The notes under the pieces were generated by a model. The model did not search any database and was not told the DNA's origin. It saw only the letters and a list, made by a program, of their open reading frames with translations. DNA of 64,000 bases from Dioscorea cayenensis subsp. rotundata. Its lineage: Eukaryota > Streptophyta > Magnoliopsida > Dioscoreales > Dioscoreaceae. The position numbers were made by a program, and so were the translations under genes. Position 1 is the first letter of the stretch, and the number at the start of each line of letters is the position of its first letter. The stretch covers positions 62,001-126,000 of the forward strand of contig NC_052480.1 in the NCBI RefSeq assembly GCF_009730915.1, in the 5' to 3' direction. Positions 46,832 through 57,260 of this stretch are shown one piece after another.

Positions 46832-47998
46832 TGAAAAGGTGGATAAACCACTCAATTAGAAAGAAACATAAAGCGAAGTACAAAAAAAGCAGACACCCAC
46901 AGCGTCACACAAACAAACCGCGAGGACAAAAGCGAGCTCGAGACAAACCACAAGAAGTGGCACAAGAAACCAAAAGGGACAGAACCAAAAGAGAAAAACA
47001 GGACAACACAACAAAAAACAGGCCGCCACAGCGAGGCACGGAGAGAGCAACTAGCTAGCCCGTGGATTGCATCTGCGCCTCCTCGGAAGGAATATCTCCT
47101 CCATCCTCGTTGGGGGAAGACCCCTCTATCCACCTCCACTTGAGGGTCCGAAAGCAAAAGTCTAGACTGCGCCGGATGGCATCACAAGACTCCACCAACT
47201 TCTCTCTAGGTCCCTCCGCCACTGTAGAGAACCACGCCCAGATAACATACGATCAATTTTAATCATAAGAGCATGTGCAGACAAGCAAGTAGCATTAAAA
47301 ATGCAATCATTTCTAGCAATCCAAATATTCCACACAACAGCCTTGACCACAAGATCTCCCATATCCCTACATGCAGGTCTAACTGAATATCTCCAAGAAC
47401 CCCAGATCAAACTCAAAGAACTGGGAGGTTCCGGGAGTCGCAAAATCTCCACATAATGACTCCACACCTGCTTTGTAAAATCACAATGCAGGAAGAGATG
47501 ATCAACCGTTTCCAAGCCAGCATGACATAAAACGCAAGTAGCCGTAGGGAGTTTGTTGCATCTACGCTTTTCTAAATTCTCAAGGGTGAGAATACGATCA
47601 TTCCACGCTAGCCAGTTGAAGACAGTAATCTTTTTGGGACAGAGATTACGCCAGAAGAATCTCGCAACCGGACACTGAACCCCCCCATCAATCAGGAAAT
47701 AATAAAAGGATTTCACAGTAAATGTTCCATTTCCTGTGAGTCTCCACCATTTTCTGTCCCCCACCCAACCAACAGACCCCCTAATACGCGTGCTAATTGC
47801 CTGAATATCAAGATCAGCCGAGAAGGGAGCAGTATCAAAGAAGCTCGAGAGCTCACTTATAGTACCATTGAGTTGTCTGCCGGCTCTTAGAGGTTGTGTT
47901 TTGCATGGAGTTAATTCTGAAACGGAGACCCTGTTTTGGAAAGATCGGTGGGTTAATGGCAAGGCACCTATGTACACATTAGGTGGATATAACACATT
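46832..47998 (-). mobile_element. LINE L1 fragment: zf-RVT end plus 3' UTR
   Basis: An open frame at 47995-47162 (minus) ends ORF2 of an L1 LINE: RKWWRLTGNGTFTVKSFYYF, CVLCHAGLETVDHLFLHC, VVWNIWIARNDCIFNATC. A 3' UTR of about 310 bases ends with GTGGTTTATCCAC at 46851-46839. It is another subfamily of the same lineage as the 35399 element, since protein motifs match but the 3' UTR differs. The copy is cut off at its 5' end. Confidence 0.85.
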
Positions 47999-50237
47999 TT
48001 AGGATAAGTTTTAAGATAAAAGCGAATAAATGGAAAAAAATTTCAGGTTATTGCTATTATTACAATTATTAATAGATAAACTATATAAAAAGATATTAAA
48101 AAACAAATACAAGTATATATAAGAAGCAGAAATAGGCAAAAACTAGTGATTAAATGAGGTTTTTATTAAATTCTATGTGGCATTTTTATTAAATTCAAGA
48201 TTCATGAGTCTTGACTCTTTAATCAGGTCCGTGGTTGGAGAAGTATTTCCATCTATTTCAAAATTAACAACACAAGAAATTGAGGCTGGTTTTATTGTAG
48301 TCATACAATATTTTGTTTGAGTCTCTTTGAATCATAGTTAATATAGAGAATCAAATGAAAAAAATAATTTTAAATTTTTAATTAGAATTCAGAAAAAAGA
48401 GTTGAGATAATTAATAATTTTTTTTTTTGAATAAATTGGATAAATCACGAATTTATTAGCAAATAAAAAAAACAAACAAACAAGACGTGCGAACAGACAA
48501 GAAATTAATAAATATTTTATAATTTCTTTCTAAATAGATATTCTGAAAAAATAACTCTAGTGATGAGCTCATTGGTAAGACAGCAACATCATTCTAGGTT
48601 GAGCTTTCAAAATGAGTATATATATATATATTTTTTAAAAAAAATTACAGTTGAGATTTGAGATGAAGTGATTAAAATGCACGACCAACACATTCTGAAA
48701 TGATTTTATATAAATTCTAAATTCTTCTCAAAAACTCACATGATGCACTAAAATCTTAAACAAAATTTAGGTAAATTAAGCATGAACAAACTTGGAATAT
48801 TTATATACATATATTTTAACACAATTTCACTTCTACTAGGACTTCTTGTTTTAGGGATTGTCTTCGTTAAACCTGTTATCAATACATTATTGTGAACAAG
48901 TTAAGTATCCGATTTAGAATAGTTTGAATTGTTATAAATCAAATATCAGATATAGAATAGTTTGAATTGTCAAATTAAAATCTAAAAAAATAATAATTAT
49001 TTTGTTCTTGCGAATGATCAACTTTAATAGTCCAGGACAAAAAATTTATAGCTTAACGAGCAACATTGGTTCCGCTACAAAAAAATATTGGTGTGAGGAT
49101 TTAAAAGGCTTGAGTTTAAATTCTGCTGGATGCCTGGATATAATAAAAGTAATAGATTTTTTATTATAGATGTTGATTTGCAACCTGAATCCCATGTCAT
49201 TAAACGTTATGATTACTTCCTTTGTAAAAAACAGAAAGCAAAAAAAAAAATTCTGGGCTATATTTATGTACAGGACCTATAGTTGTTGTGGGTTGTCAAA
49301 ATTTTTTGATTTATTTTTTAATTTGTCAAAACTCTATTTTTATTACATTTTGCATTACAATACTATATAAATGCCTTTAAGTAATAGTTCAAAGCTGAGA
49401 AAAAAATTCCTATTTTTTTTTTCTATTTAGTTGATTGGTGATATGGTTAGTCATATACCTTAATTATAAATATGAATAAACCTGTCAAACAAGGGCCTAG
49501 CGAAATAAAAATGCATGTGATCGTGAGTGAAGAGGTAGAGAGTTGAATCCCTTTATAAAATATTGTAACAGTATTGATACTGTAAAAATATTGTATATCA
49601 CTGTTTATTCACTATTTATTAGATTTTTTGTATGAGTCATATTTTCACATTTCCAGGATTATATAGTAGTGGAGATTTACTATCATAGGGTTATACTTTC
49701 TGATATATTATTTTGAATACAGGTGGTAAGTCATTATTGCCCCATTTATTAGCTAACTATATATAGTAAATTTGTAGGGATCATTAACTAGTATGTGTTT
49801 GTTTTTTTGACAACTCCTGAGAGGCGACACTTGTCATTTTTATCAAAAGTATATATATATATATATATAACTACAACATTGAACCCTCAATCTCTTAATT
49901 TGTGAAAAAATAAAATAATAATTTTTTTATAGTGTTGTCCTTTGTTTTGCTTGGGGTGTTTGTATTGGTTTGCTTTGTTTTTATTTGTACTTTTTTTTCA
50001 GTTCTTTAATAAAACTGTGGTTTATCCAATTTTGATAAAATAAAAGAAAAATTAGTGGGGATGATTTTTTATTTTATTTTCAAACTGATGAAATATCTGA
50101 AAATTAAAAAAACTGAATTTTCATTGGAACTCCTCTCATATAATATTGAAAATTTACAACAGTGACTCATATGCATTGTTTAAAATATATAATTTCAACA
50201 ATTTAACATCAGAAGAAATTCTGGTGCGGAGAGGAGC
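47999..50237. other. AT-rich intergenic with LINE tails and a possible SINE
   Basis: A minus-strand LINE tail lies at about 48425-48510 (TTTATTCAAAAAA-type end and GGATAAATCACGAATTTATT). A plus-strand tail lies at 49930-50042 (AATAAAACTGTGGTTTATCC). A weak SINE-like stretch at 49485-49740 has GAGTTGAATCCC as a possible B box and a body similar to the SINE at 4894 (repeated ACTGTTTA). No gene is supported. Confidence 0.4.
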
Positions 50238-51286
50238 CTATCTGATGACACGGTTCCCACTGACCCTGCCACCAACTTTTCCACCAGCGGAATTCCTTAT
50301 TCCCATCACCACTTTGGATGGGTCTTCACAGATGACAATGTTATCATAAACAAGAGTGCCACTCTGTTTATCCCCAGATGAGGATGACCGCTTCTCTCTA
50401 TTTTGAATGGCATCATCAGTAAGATATTCACGTCCATCTCTAAGTGGGTGTTGTCTGCCAATATGATCATTTCTAGGCCAATACTGATCTTGTCCATGGT
50501 ACTGATCACCATGGGTATGAGGGGGCACAGGGTAAAACTCCTGATCACGGTTGTAGGGGTAGGGGCAGTTGTGGTCAAACATCCAGTTGCTCCTTGAATC
50601 TCTTCTTGCCATATGATCCCAGCCATGTTGATCAGGTTGATGGAAATTCTGTTGAGGTGGGACGATACCATCATTATTATTATTATAATTATGTGGATTT
50701 TGATCCTGTCTTCTTGAAGCTGAAGTATCTGGTCCCGTGACATTTGGAAATTTGTCAATACCAGCTGGTGGCGGTGGTAAAGCTCGTTTAAAATCAGGCT
50801 GGTGCACTTCAGTTTGGACTATGTTTGGCTGTGTTAATCAGAGGGAAATTAAGCATGTCTGTGTTACCTATTCACGGAATAATTGTAAATTCCATTCACT
50901 AGCTCTTGATGAGATATATATATATATATATATATATATACCTGACCCTTATCCTGGGCTTGTGATTCTTCGTGCACCGCTGCCTCTAAAGGAGATGTAG
51001 CTACTGCCGTTGACGACGCGTTGGTCTGTAGCTGCTCCTTGGGTGGTGTTGCTTGGGATTCTGCATCATTTTTCTTTGGAATAACTGGGTCTGGAGAACT
51101 AGTCTCGCTCCTGCGCTCTGCTTCCTTTGATTGCTTGCCTCCCTGAAGTTCCATTATGAATTTTCGATAGCGTTTAAACATATACGAGACGAGTTGAGAA
51201 ACTGATTATTCAGAGTGCAACCAAGAATAAAGATATATATATATATATATATAGTTAAAGATATATACATAAAAGGAGTTTACCAT
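50238..51286 (-). CDS. Gene D: Gln/Asn/His-rich protein with myristoylation-like start and GVGN-type cap
   Basis: Three exons: ATG alone (51286-51284, ATG|GTAAAC), 51142-50942 (67 codons exactly) and 50828-50238, giving 264 aa. I chose this start over the in-frame MFKRYRKF because it repeats the ATG|intron structure of genes A and B, uses a good acceptor (ACTTCAG|GGA) and gives MGGKQSK, which fits the N-myristoylation pattern MGxxxS. Exon 2 is a charged, disordered region. Exon 3 is rich in Gln, Asn, His, Pro and Tyr (NPHNYNNNNDG, PPQQNFHQPDQHG), prion-like in composition. The end has GTLVYDNIV and MGIRNSAGGKVGGRVSGNRV, which matches the last repeat and cap of A and B (MGVGNQAGRDNKARVSGNIV). 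The function is unknown; membrane tethering is inferred. Confidence 0.7.
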
Positions 51287-52438
51287 CGAAAAAGGTTAGA
51301 GTGAAACTCTCCGATTCCTTTTAAGTATAAAGGAGACGAGGATCACAAAAGCTAGTGAGGAACAATAGTATAAAAGAAAGTGAGAACTCAATTGGACAAG
51401 TGCAAAGGCTTCAAGTTGTGGGGAACTTATGCAAAAGATCTCATGGATTGAATTTGATGAAATGCATCTTATCTACCCATATTTATTATATTATGTTTCT
51501 GCAGGTCTAATAGTCGTTGGTCATTTTTAATTAGTTTCTATTGCTGTTGAAGATAAACAAAAGAAATAGGTTGTATACAATGAGAATCAGAATTGGTCCG
51601 TGTCGAATAATTATAAAAAGACCAAAAGAAGCTCAGCTGCTTAGGATTCTTGGCCATGCTTTATTAGTAAACTCACTGGTCTTTAAATAATCCCAAGGTC
51701 GATCTTATTATAGCTAAGATATAGTTGGTTCACATGCCTTTGTCATCATTTCATTAAATATCGTTATCTTGTTTTTATTCACACAGATTATTTCATTCAC
51801 TCGAGGTAAACTTTTTTTTTTTTTTTTGGATTAAATGAATGAGTTTTGACTTGATACGGTTAAATGAGGATTGATGATCTATACTTGGTAAATCAATTTG
51901 TAATTTGCCAGTACTAATAATAAATTCACCATAAGCAGCACCCGTAGTGAAAATTCATGTGCTTAATCTGGTTACAATGTACCAAGATTGGAAGGTAAAA
52001 GTAACAGCTAAATATCATGGTTGGCAAGTAGTAAGTCAGAGAGTCAAGGCATGGTGTCGCACTTGCTAGGCGATGATGACGATGATAAATGGCTATAAAA
52101 CTGTTTAACATGTACAATAAACTATGCTAGTACAGCCAAAAAGTCAATGATATTGAGCCCATTGAAATTTCGACCATGGGCCCAACGAATTGGAATATAT
52201 ATTTTTGTAAAAATATTTTAAACAATGACTTGACTTGATGACCTTCTCTCTCTACCTGTTCACAATTAAGCACCAGCCATCCATCTATTCATCATGAAGG
52301 TAGCTGCTCGGTTTCATGAATTCAGGGGGTGCCTATATATATAAGCTTCATCCTTTCTTCCTCTTCTAAAGCAATCCACAGCTAAATTAACTCATCTTAT
52401 TGATCCATACCTCATCATATCATCATTAACCAAGATAT
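51287..52438. promoter_or_regulatory. Divergent promoter region of genes D and B
   Basis: The 1152 bases between the two ATGs hold a D-side leader and TA runs, a B-side TATA box in GCCTATATATATAAGC (52331-52346), and AAAAGTCAATGA at about 52138-52149, which contains the W-box core TTGACT on the minus strand. Much of this region is repeated at 55350-56210. Confidence 0.6.
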
Positions 52439-53138
52439 ATGGTACCTCCGATTCTCTGTTACATATATATATATATATATGGTTAATTAGTTGCAGATAC
52501 ATATATGTATATATATATATATATCAGCTGGTAATTGATTCTAATTAACATGCATGGTGTTATGATTGCAGGAGTGCGACCGGTCATGCCGTCCCCACCG
52601 GCCCTGCGGCGTCAGGGGCTGCCCTTACATGGGAGACGTCCAGGTCGGGGTTGACAACCGCGCATGCGGAGACTTGGGAATAGATGTCACCGACAATGAC
52701 ATCATAAGGGGTAGTGGTAGAGTTCGCATGGGTGTAGGTAACGACACCGGCCGTGACAACTATGCCCGTATCTACGAGAACCGAGTCTTGGACGCCGACG
52801 TGAACGTCGATATGGGCGTAGGCAACACCGCCGGCTGCGACAGCCGCATGGAGGTGTATAGGAATACCGTGACGGGTGGTCGCCGGGGTACCAACGTGCG
52901 TGTTGGAGCAGCCAACGATGCACGTCGGGACAACGACATGCGAGTCTTCTGCAACAACGTGGAGGGCGCTGAAGACGATGTGGATATTGGCGTCGGGAAC
53001 ACGGCGGGCAGGGACAACTTCATGGATGTCGACAACAACGATATCCGTGGCGCGCGGGGAGGAGTTCGCATGGGCGTGGGGAACCAGGCCGGCAGGGACA
53101 ACAAGGCCCGAGTGTCCGGGAACATAGTCAGGCGTTAG
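52439..53138 (+). CDS. Gene B: second intact GVGNxAGRDN repeat protein
   Basis: Exon 1 is the ATG at 52439-52441 (ATG|GTACCT), and exon 2 is 52572-53138 after TTATGATTGCAG, giving 189 aa as in gene A. The head MECDRSCRPHRPCGVRGCPY keeps C3, C7, C13 and C18 but has Gly at 14. All six 28-aa repeats are present (for example GVGNTAGRDNFMDV and GVGNQAGRDNKARV), and the cap RVSGNIVRR is identical. Differences from A are mainly in the variable positions of repeats, with no gaps, which points to purifying selection on the scaffold. It is head to head with gene D. The exon is GC-rich while its flanks are AT-rich. Confidence 0.8.
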
Positions 53139-53402
53139 AATTATCTATCCGTGCTTGTGCTTGCATCTTTATCGTTTTCTTCATTTAGCTCGATCGTGTG
53201 TTTTGCTTTCTTGAATAATCTTTGTGTATTTGTTGTTGTTGTTGTGTCGTTTTTTTCTTTACATCCTGTTTTTTAGGCTGTTGCTTGCCTTCATTATGAT
53301 CCAATAAAAAAGAGTGTCTTATATTCCCATTGTTATTTATTTATTAATTATTAACTTAAGACGTTTTATGGATAATATGTACAAAAACTAAAATAGGATG
53401 GG

Positions 53403-53434
<32 letters not shown>

Positions 53435-54169
53435 TATTATTATTATAATAATAAAGAGTGCCTCATTGTTCTCACATGTTAATTAATTCATCATATCGAC
53501 CTCACTGAGCAACCCTTCCTCTCTTTCGCCCCTGTTTGGTAACTAATGACCAATCTGATTCCACCTAAGTGTGGCTTCATTAGTTCTTTGTATCATATAA
53601 TTAGCTTGCCCATTTGTTAGGGTTTGCTAATCTGCAATGCCTAGGTATGGATTTGACGGCAATAACATTCTCCAAACTTAGACCTTGCACTGGTAGAAGT
53701 CCTAGGTAATCACTTTCCCTGATCCTAGGCTAGATAATTCTCACATAAAGTGCAGGTTGACCTTTTACTTCTAAAGGTTCCTTTTACACTCGAGGAACTA
53801 AAAGCTATGATTTTTTTTGATTTTTTTAGTTTGGTGCTGAGAAAGCTCCAAGTGAGATATTTACCTTATTTTCTTTTTTTTTTTCCTACACTACAACATT
53901 AATACAAGGCTCGAGCCTAGATGAAAAAGGCTCAGGGTCACTACATGGTTGGGAACACAAGGAACTCAAGTGAAATGATCCAATATCACTCCAAGGTGTG
54001 AGATTCTTTATGAGTGGCATGCATATCTCCTTATAGTACTGTAGCACTATCCATGACTGTGGGCAATCGATAGTAATTTTTGGAGTTGTATTTGTCACCT
54101 TGTCAATCTCAACCACTGTTGCCTACGTTTGATGTGTCTTGTCGTCGCGGAATTGGGTGTGGAGAAATA
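53139..54169. other. Intergenic between the duplicated units
   Basis: The gene B 3' UTR with AATAAA at about 53303, an AAT/ATT palindromic run at 53406-53454 that could fold, and otherwise nothing I can support. Confidence 0.5.
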
Positions 54170-54334
54170 GCCTTATTCCCATGTTCTGCATCCTTTGTTT
54201 GCTAGCCTCCCTAAAATTTATTTAAAAATTGAGAATAAAGAGTACATATACAAGACAAGTTAAGAAACTCATTATTAAAGTAAGTGTTGATACTGTAAAT
54301 TTTGAGGTATATTTCAATACAACTCTTTTAATCC

Positions 54335-54682
54335 ATTGTTTGATCGAGAACCTCTCAATGAAGCAACTCGGAAAATCAAACGCTCACTCAACTCGCTCGA
54401 ATAGAGAATCCACCCTCGGTTGGCGATCATGACATCGACAATCGCTATGGAGTAGAGTGATCATGTTGTTTGTCTTAGTAGGCTCGAGATGTCGGGGACG
54501 ACATCTCTCGTCTTCTAAAGCTCCCATACACTGTCTGTCTTTTTACTGTATTCGTCTTCTTTGTACTTCCTCACCTTTGGTGAGAGATGACTATTTCCCC
54601 GTTCCTATGTTTCTCTTTGTACTGTTGTTTTTCTTTAATAAATTTGTGGTTTATCCACATTTTATCAAAAAAAAAAAAAAAC
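54335..54682 (+). mobile_element. LINE 3' fragment, same subfamily as the 35399 element
   Basis: CTCTCAATGAAGCAACTCGG and AATCAAACGCTCACTCAACT match the end of ORF2 of the large LINE (CTCAATGAAGCTTCTCAGAA, AAGCGCTCACTCAACTTCCT). The 3' UTR ends AATAAATTTGTGGTTTATCC, then CACATTTTATC and a run of about 15 A. The clean A tail suggests a fairly recent insertion. Confidence 0.8.
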
Positions 54683-54975
54683 ATGGGAGGACTACTACTT
54701 TATTAAAAAAAACAGCACAAAAAGATGGATAAACTACTACTTTATTAAAAAAAACAGCACAAAAAGATGGATAAAACAATACGTAATGTATTATAATATT
54801 TTTTTTGAAAAAGATGGATAAACTACTACTTTTATTAAAAAAACAAGACACCAAAAATAACCAACAAAAAAAAACAAAACAAATAATTCTCACCAACAGT
54901 GAAGAGCTCAAAAAAGAAAAATACAATTAAATAAGGAGGACAGCAAGTAAACAAAGAGGACAACCGGGAAAGCAA
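54683..54975 (-). mobile_element. Stacked LINE 3' tails in opposite orientation
   Basis: The unit AAAAAGATGGATAAACTACT plus ACTTTATTAAAAAAAACAGC occurs three times (about 54690, 54720, 54800), each a truncated minus-strand LINE end, with a longer 3' UTR piece in the last copy (CCAAAAATAACCAACAAAAA). Confidence 0.55.
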
Positions 54976-56209
54976 AAAGTATTATAATAATTTCACACTT
55001 TCTCTTTCCATGTATTCCTTCTCATCGCTGTGATTCCGCCTATGTTCTCATGTTTTTTTGAGAGCTTTGCTCATAGTTTTGAGAGGCTGCTAACAACTTC
55101 TTTTTTTCGGAAACACTAGAATCAAAAATAGGAAATGGAAGAGTTTGTTATTACTAATTTTTTTAAACCAGTATTTGTGCAAATAAAAATTGGAAACAAT
55201 ACCTAAAACCTTTTGTGATATCCATTGAACATATAATATAAAACAGTACAAGCATTTATATTGTATCTCAATTATTTTTATTGTATTGTGCTTCTTATGT
55301 TGTACTTGTTTACAAATGAAATGGAGGGCGCACCAAAGAGCAAACATATATATATATAGTTAATGATACATAAAAGAGTTTACAATCCGAAAAGGTGAGA
55401 CTGAAACTCTCTAATTCCCCTTAGATTAATTATTCTTGTATTCGAGTAGTGGCTGTAGCATTCTTGAAAGGAGAGAAGGATCACAGGAGCTAATGAGAAA
55501 TAACAGCATAAAAAGAGAGTTTAATTAGACAAGTGCAGATGCTTCAGGTTGTGGGGAATTAATGAAGCAGATCTCATGGATATTGAAATTGATGAAATGC
55601 ATCTTGATTATCTACTATACCCATATTTATTTTAATGTTGTAGCAAGTCTAAAATAGTAGTTGGTCATTTTTAATTAACAACAGAAATAGGTTTGTGTAC
55701 AATAAGAATCATAATTGGCCTGTGTTGAATCAATGGCATTACCTTCTGCTTAGGTTGCTTTCCTTAATCAATTTCTTCATGAGTCTGAATGATTCAAATA
55801 ATTATAAAAAGACCAAAAGAAGCTCAATTTCCTCACTGGTCTTTAAATAATCTAAATTAATTTATAGCTAACGCAGAGTTTGTTCAGACGTCTTTGTCAT
55901 CATTTCATTTAATATCCTCATGTAATTTGTATTCACACTAACTTTGACTAGATATGGTAAATGAATTTATAATTTGCCAGTACGTACTGATCATAAATTC
56001 ACCATAAATTACATCCATATATAGTTGAAATTCATATACTTAATCTACGTGCCATGATTGGAAGGTAAAAGTGACCATTAAAAATCTTTGTTGGCAAGTA
56101 GTGACTCAGAGAAAATAAAAGGAAATGACACTTGCCAAGTGATGACGATGATGCATACTTGTAAAACTGTTCTACATACACCAGCCAAAAAGTCAATGAC
56201 ACCGAGCCC
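54976..56209. other. Second-unit intergenic sequence
   Basis: From about 55345 it is the duplicated D/B divergent promoter region. 54976-55344 is AT-rich with nothing I can name. Confidence 0.5.
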
Positions 56210-56369
56210 ATTGGATATCGGCGTTGGGAACTCGGCGGGCAGGGACAACTTCATGGATATCTATAACAATGATATCCGTGGTGCTCGTGGCGGCGTGCGC
56301 ATGGGCGTGGGGAACCAGGCCGGTAGGGACAACAAGGGCCGAGTGTCCGGGAACATAGTCAGGCGTTGA
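56210..56369 (+). pseudogene. Gene C: GVGN repeat pseudogene made by internal deletion
   Basis: The last 1.8 repeats and the cap of the A/B family are present (DIGVGNSAGRDNFMDI, GVGNQAGRDNKGRVSGN, stop at 56367-56369). Just left of them is the far-upstream sequence of gene B (AAAAAGTCAATGACACCGAG, then CCCATTGGATATCGGCG). TATA box, ATG, intron and four repeats are therefore deleted, about 815 bases by comparison with gene B, with the short match TTG(G)A at the joint. What remains is in frame. Confidence 0.8.
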
Positions 56370-56568
56370 ATTATCTATATATATATATATATATATACTT
56401 GCAGTAAGTAATTATCTTTTTTTCCTTCATTTCGTGTACGTGCTTTGCTTTGTTGAGTCATCTTTATGTATTTGTAATTTGTTGATGTGTAGCCCCTTAA
56501 ATTCTTTAACTTAATTCTGTTCTGTCCAGGCGGCTGCTGCTGCTTCTTGCTTCTGCGTCTTGCTTCTT

Positions 56569-56603
56569 GAATAAGGTGGATAAAAACCACAATTTATTAA
56601 AAA
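56569..56603 (-). mobile_element. 35-bp LINE 3'-end insertion
   Basis: GAATAAGGTGGATAAAAACC and ACAATTTATTAAAA are the complement of the LINE terminus. CTTGCTTCTT occurs at both sides (56559-56568 and 56610-56619), as a target-site duplication would. The insert lies in the former 3' UTR of gene C and is absent after genes A and B. Confidence 0.6.
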
Positions 56604-56665
56604 CTGCTTCTTGCTTCTTCCTCCACATTGTCTTCATTGCTATTCAATAAAAAATGAGTGCCATA

Positions 56666-56703
<38 letters not shown>

Positions 56704-57260
56704 AATATCATCTACGGACGTTCCTCCACAGTGTGAGTACAGTACCAAATTAATTGCTATAGTGAGACATAATGAAAGGTTAGTTGGATTAATTAATTTT
56801 GGTTTGGGTTATAGTTTCGTTAGTGTTGATCTAGTAGAAAAATAGTATTGGACGGTTCAGATTTGTTTAGTTACTGTGCAGAAATTGATTGAACGATCAT
56901 TGGATTGAAATCCAACGGTTGAGAGCAACGTTCTATCCTCTTCTTCATCTATATATTCCCCATTAGTCTTTTTTTTAATTTTAATTTTAATTTTAATTTT
57001 TTTAAATAAATATGGATAAATGAGGGATTATTTAAAAAAAACAGCACATAACAAAAGATATTCAATGAACACAAACTAACACAAACATGAAAACAACAAT
57101 AAAAGAGAGGACAAATTACCATCCACTCTGGGTAGAAGAAACACTTAATATTTTTTATTGATAATAAGTCAAAAAAAAAAAACTAGGTGATAATAATAAT
57201 AATAATACCAAAAACGTTCGATATATATATATAATCTAATTTAATAATGTTATTTAATAT
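56604..57260. other. Gene C 3' flank, TA repeat and LINE tail
   Basis: AATAAAAAATGAGTG at about 56645 matches the polyadenylation region of gene B. A TA microsatellite fills 56669-56699. A minus-strand LINE tail with ATGGATAAATGAGGGATTAT lies at about 57005-57175. No gene is seen. Confidence 0.5.

Larger units (their letters stand above)
54170..55400 (-). pseudogene. Gene D remnant, interrupted by LINEs
   Basis: 54180-54275 resembles the start of D exon 2 and the intron before it (CCTTTGTTTGCTAGCCTCCC, GACAAGTTAAGAAACTCATT). 55375-55420 resembles the D leader, but the ATG|GTAAAC start reads ATTGTAAAC, so the start codon is lost. LINE sequence about 1 kb long lies between the two. The rest of D exon 2 and exon 3 are absent. 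Confidence 0.55.
51100..56690. repeat. Segmental duplication of the D/B gene pair
   Basis: Sequence from about 51100 to 53340 recurs at about 54170-56690 in the same order. The D exon 2 start (CTTTGATTGCTTGCCTCCCT versus CTTTGTTTGCTAGCCTCCCT), the D leader, a shared AAATGCATCTT...CCCATATTTAT stretch, the B upstream (GCCAAAAAGTCAATGA), the B 3' end and its UTR all recur. The second unit is split by LINE sequence at about 54290-55340 and has lost most of the B coding region. Confidence 0.75.

Noticed and set aside
48555-48620. tRNA-like stretch TGAGCTCATTGGTAAGA
   Set aside because: It resembles an A box, but no good B box or cloverleaf follows, so neither a tRNA gene nor a SINE is supported.
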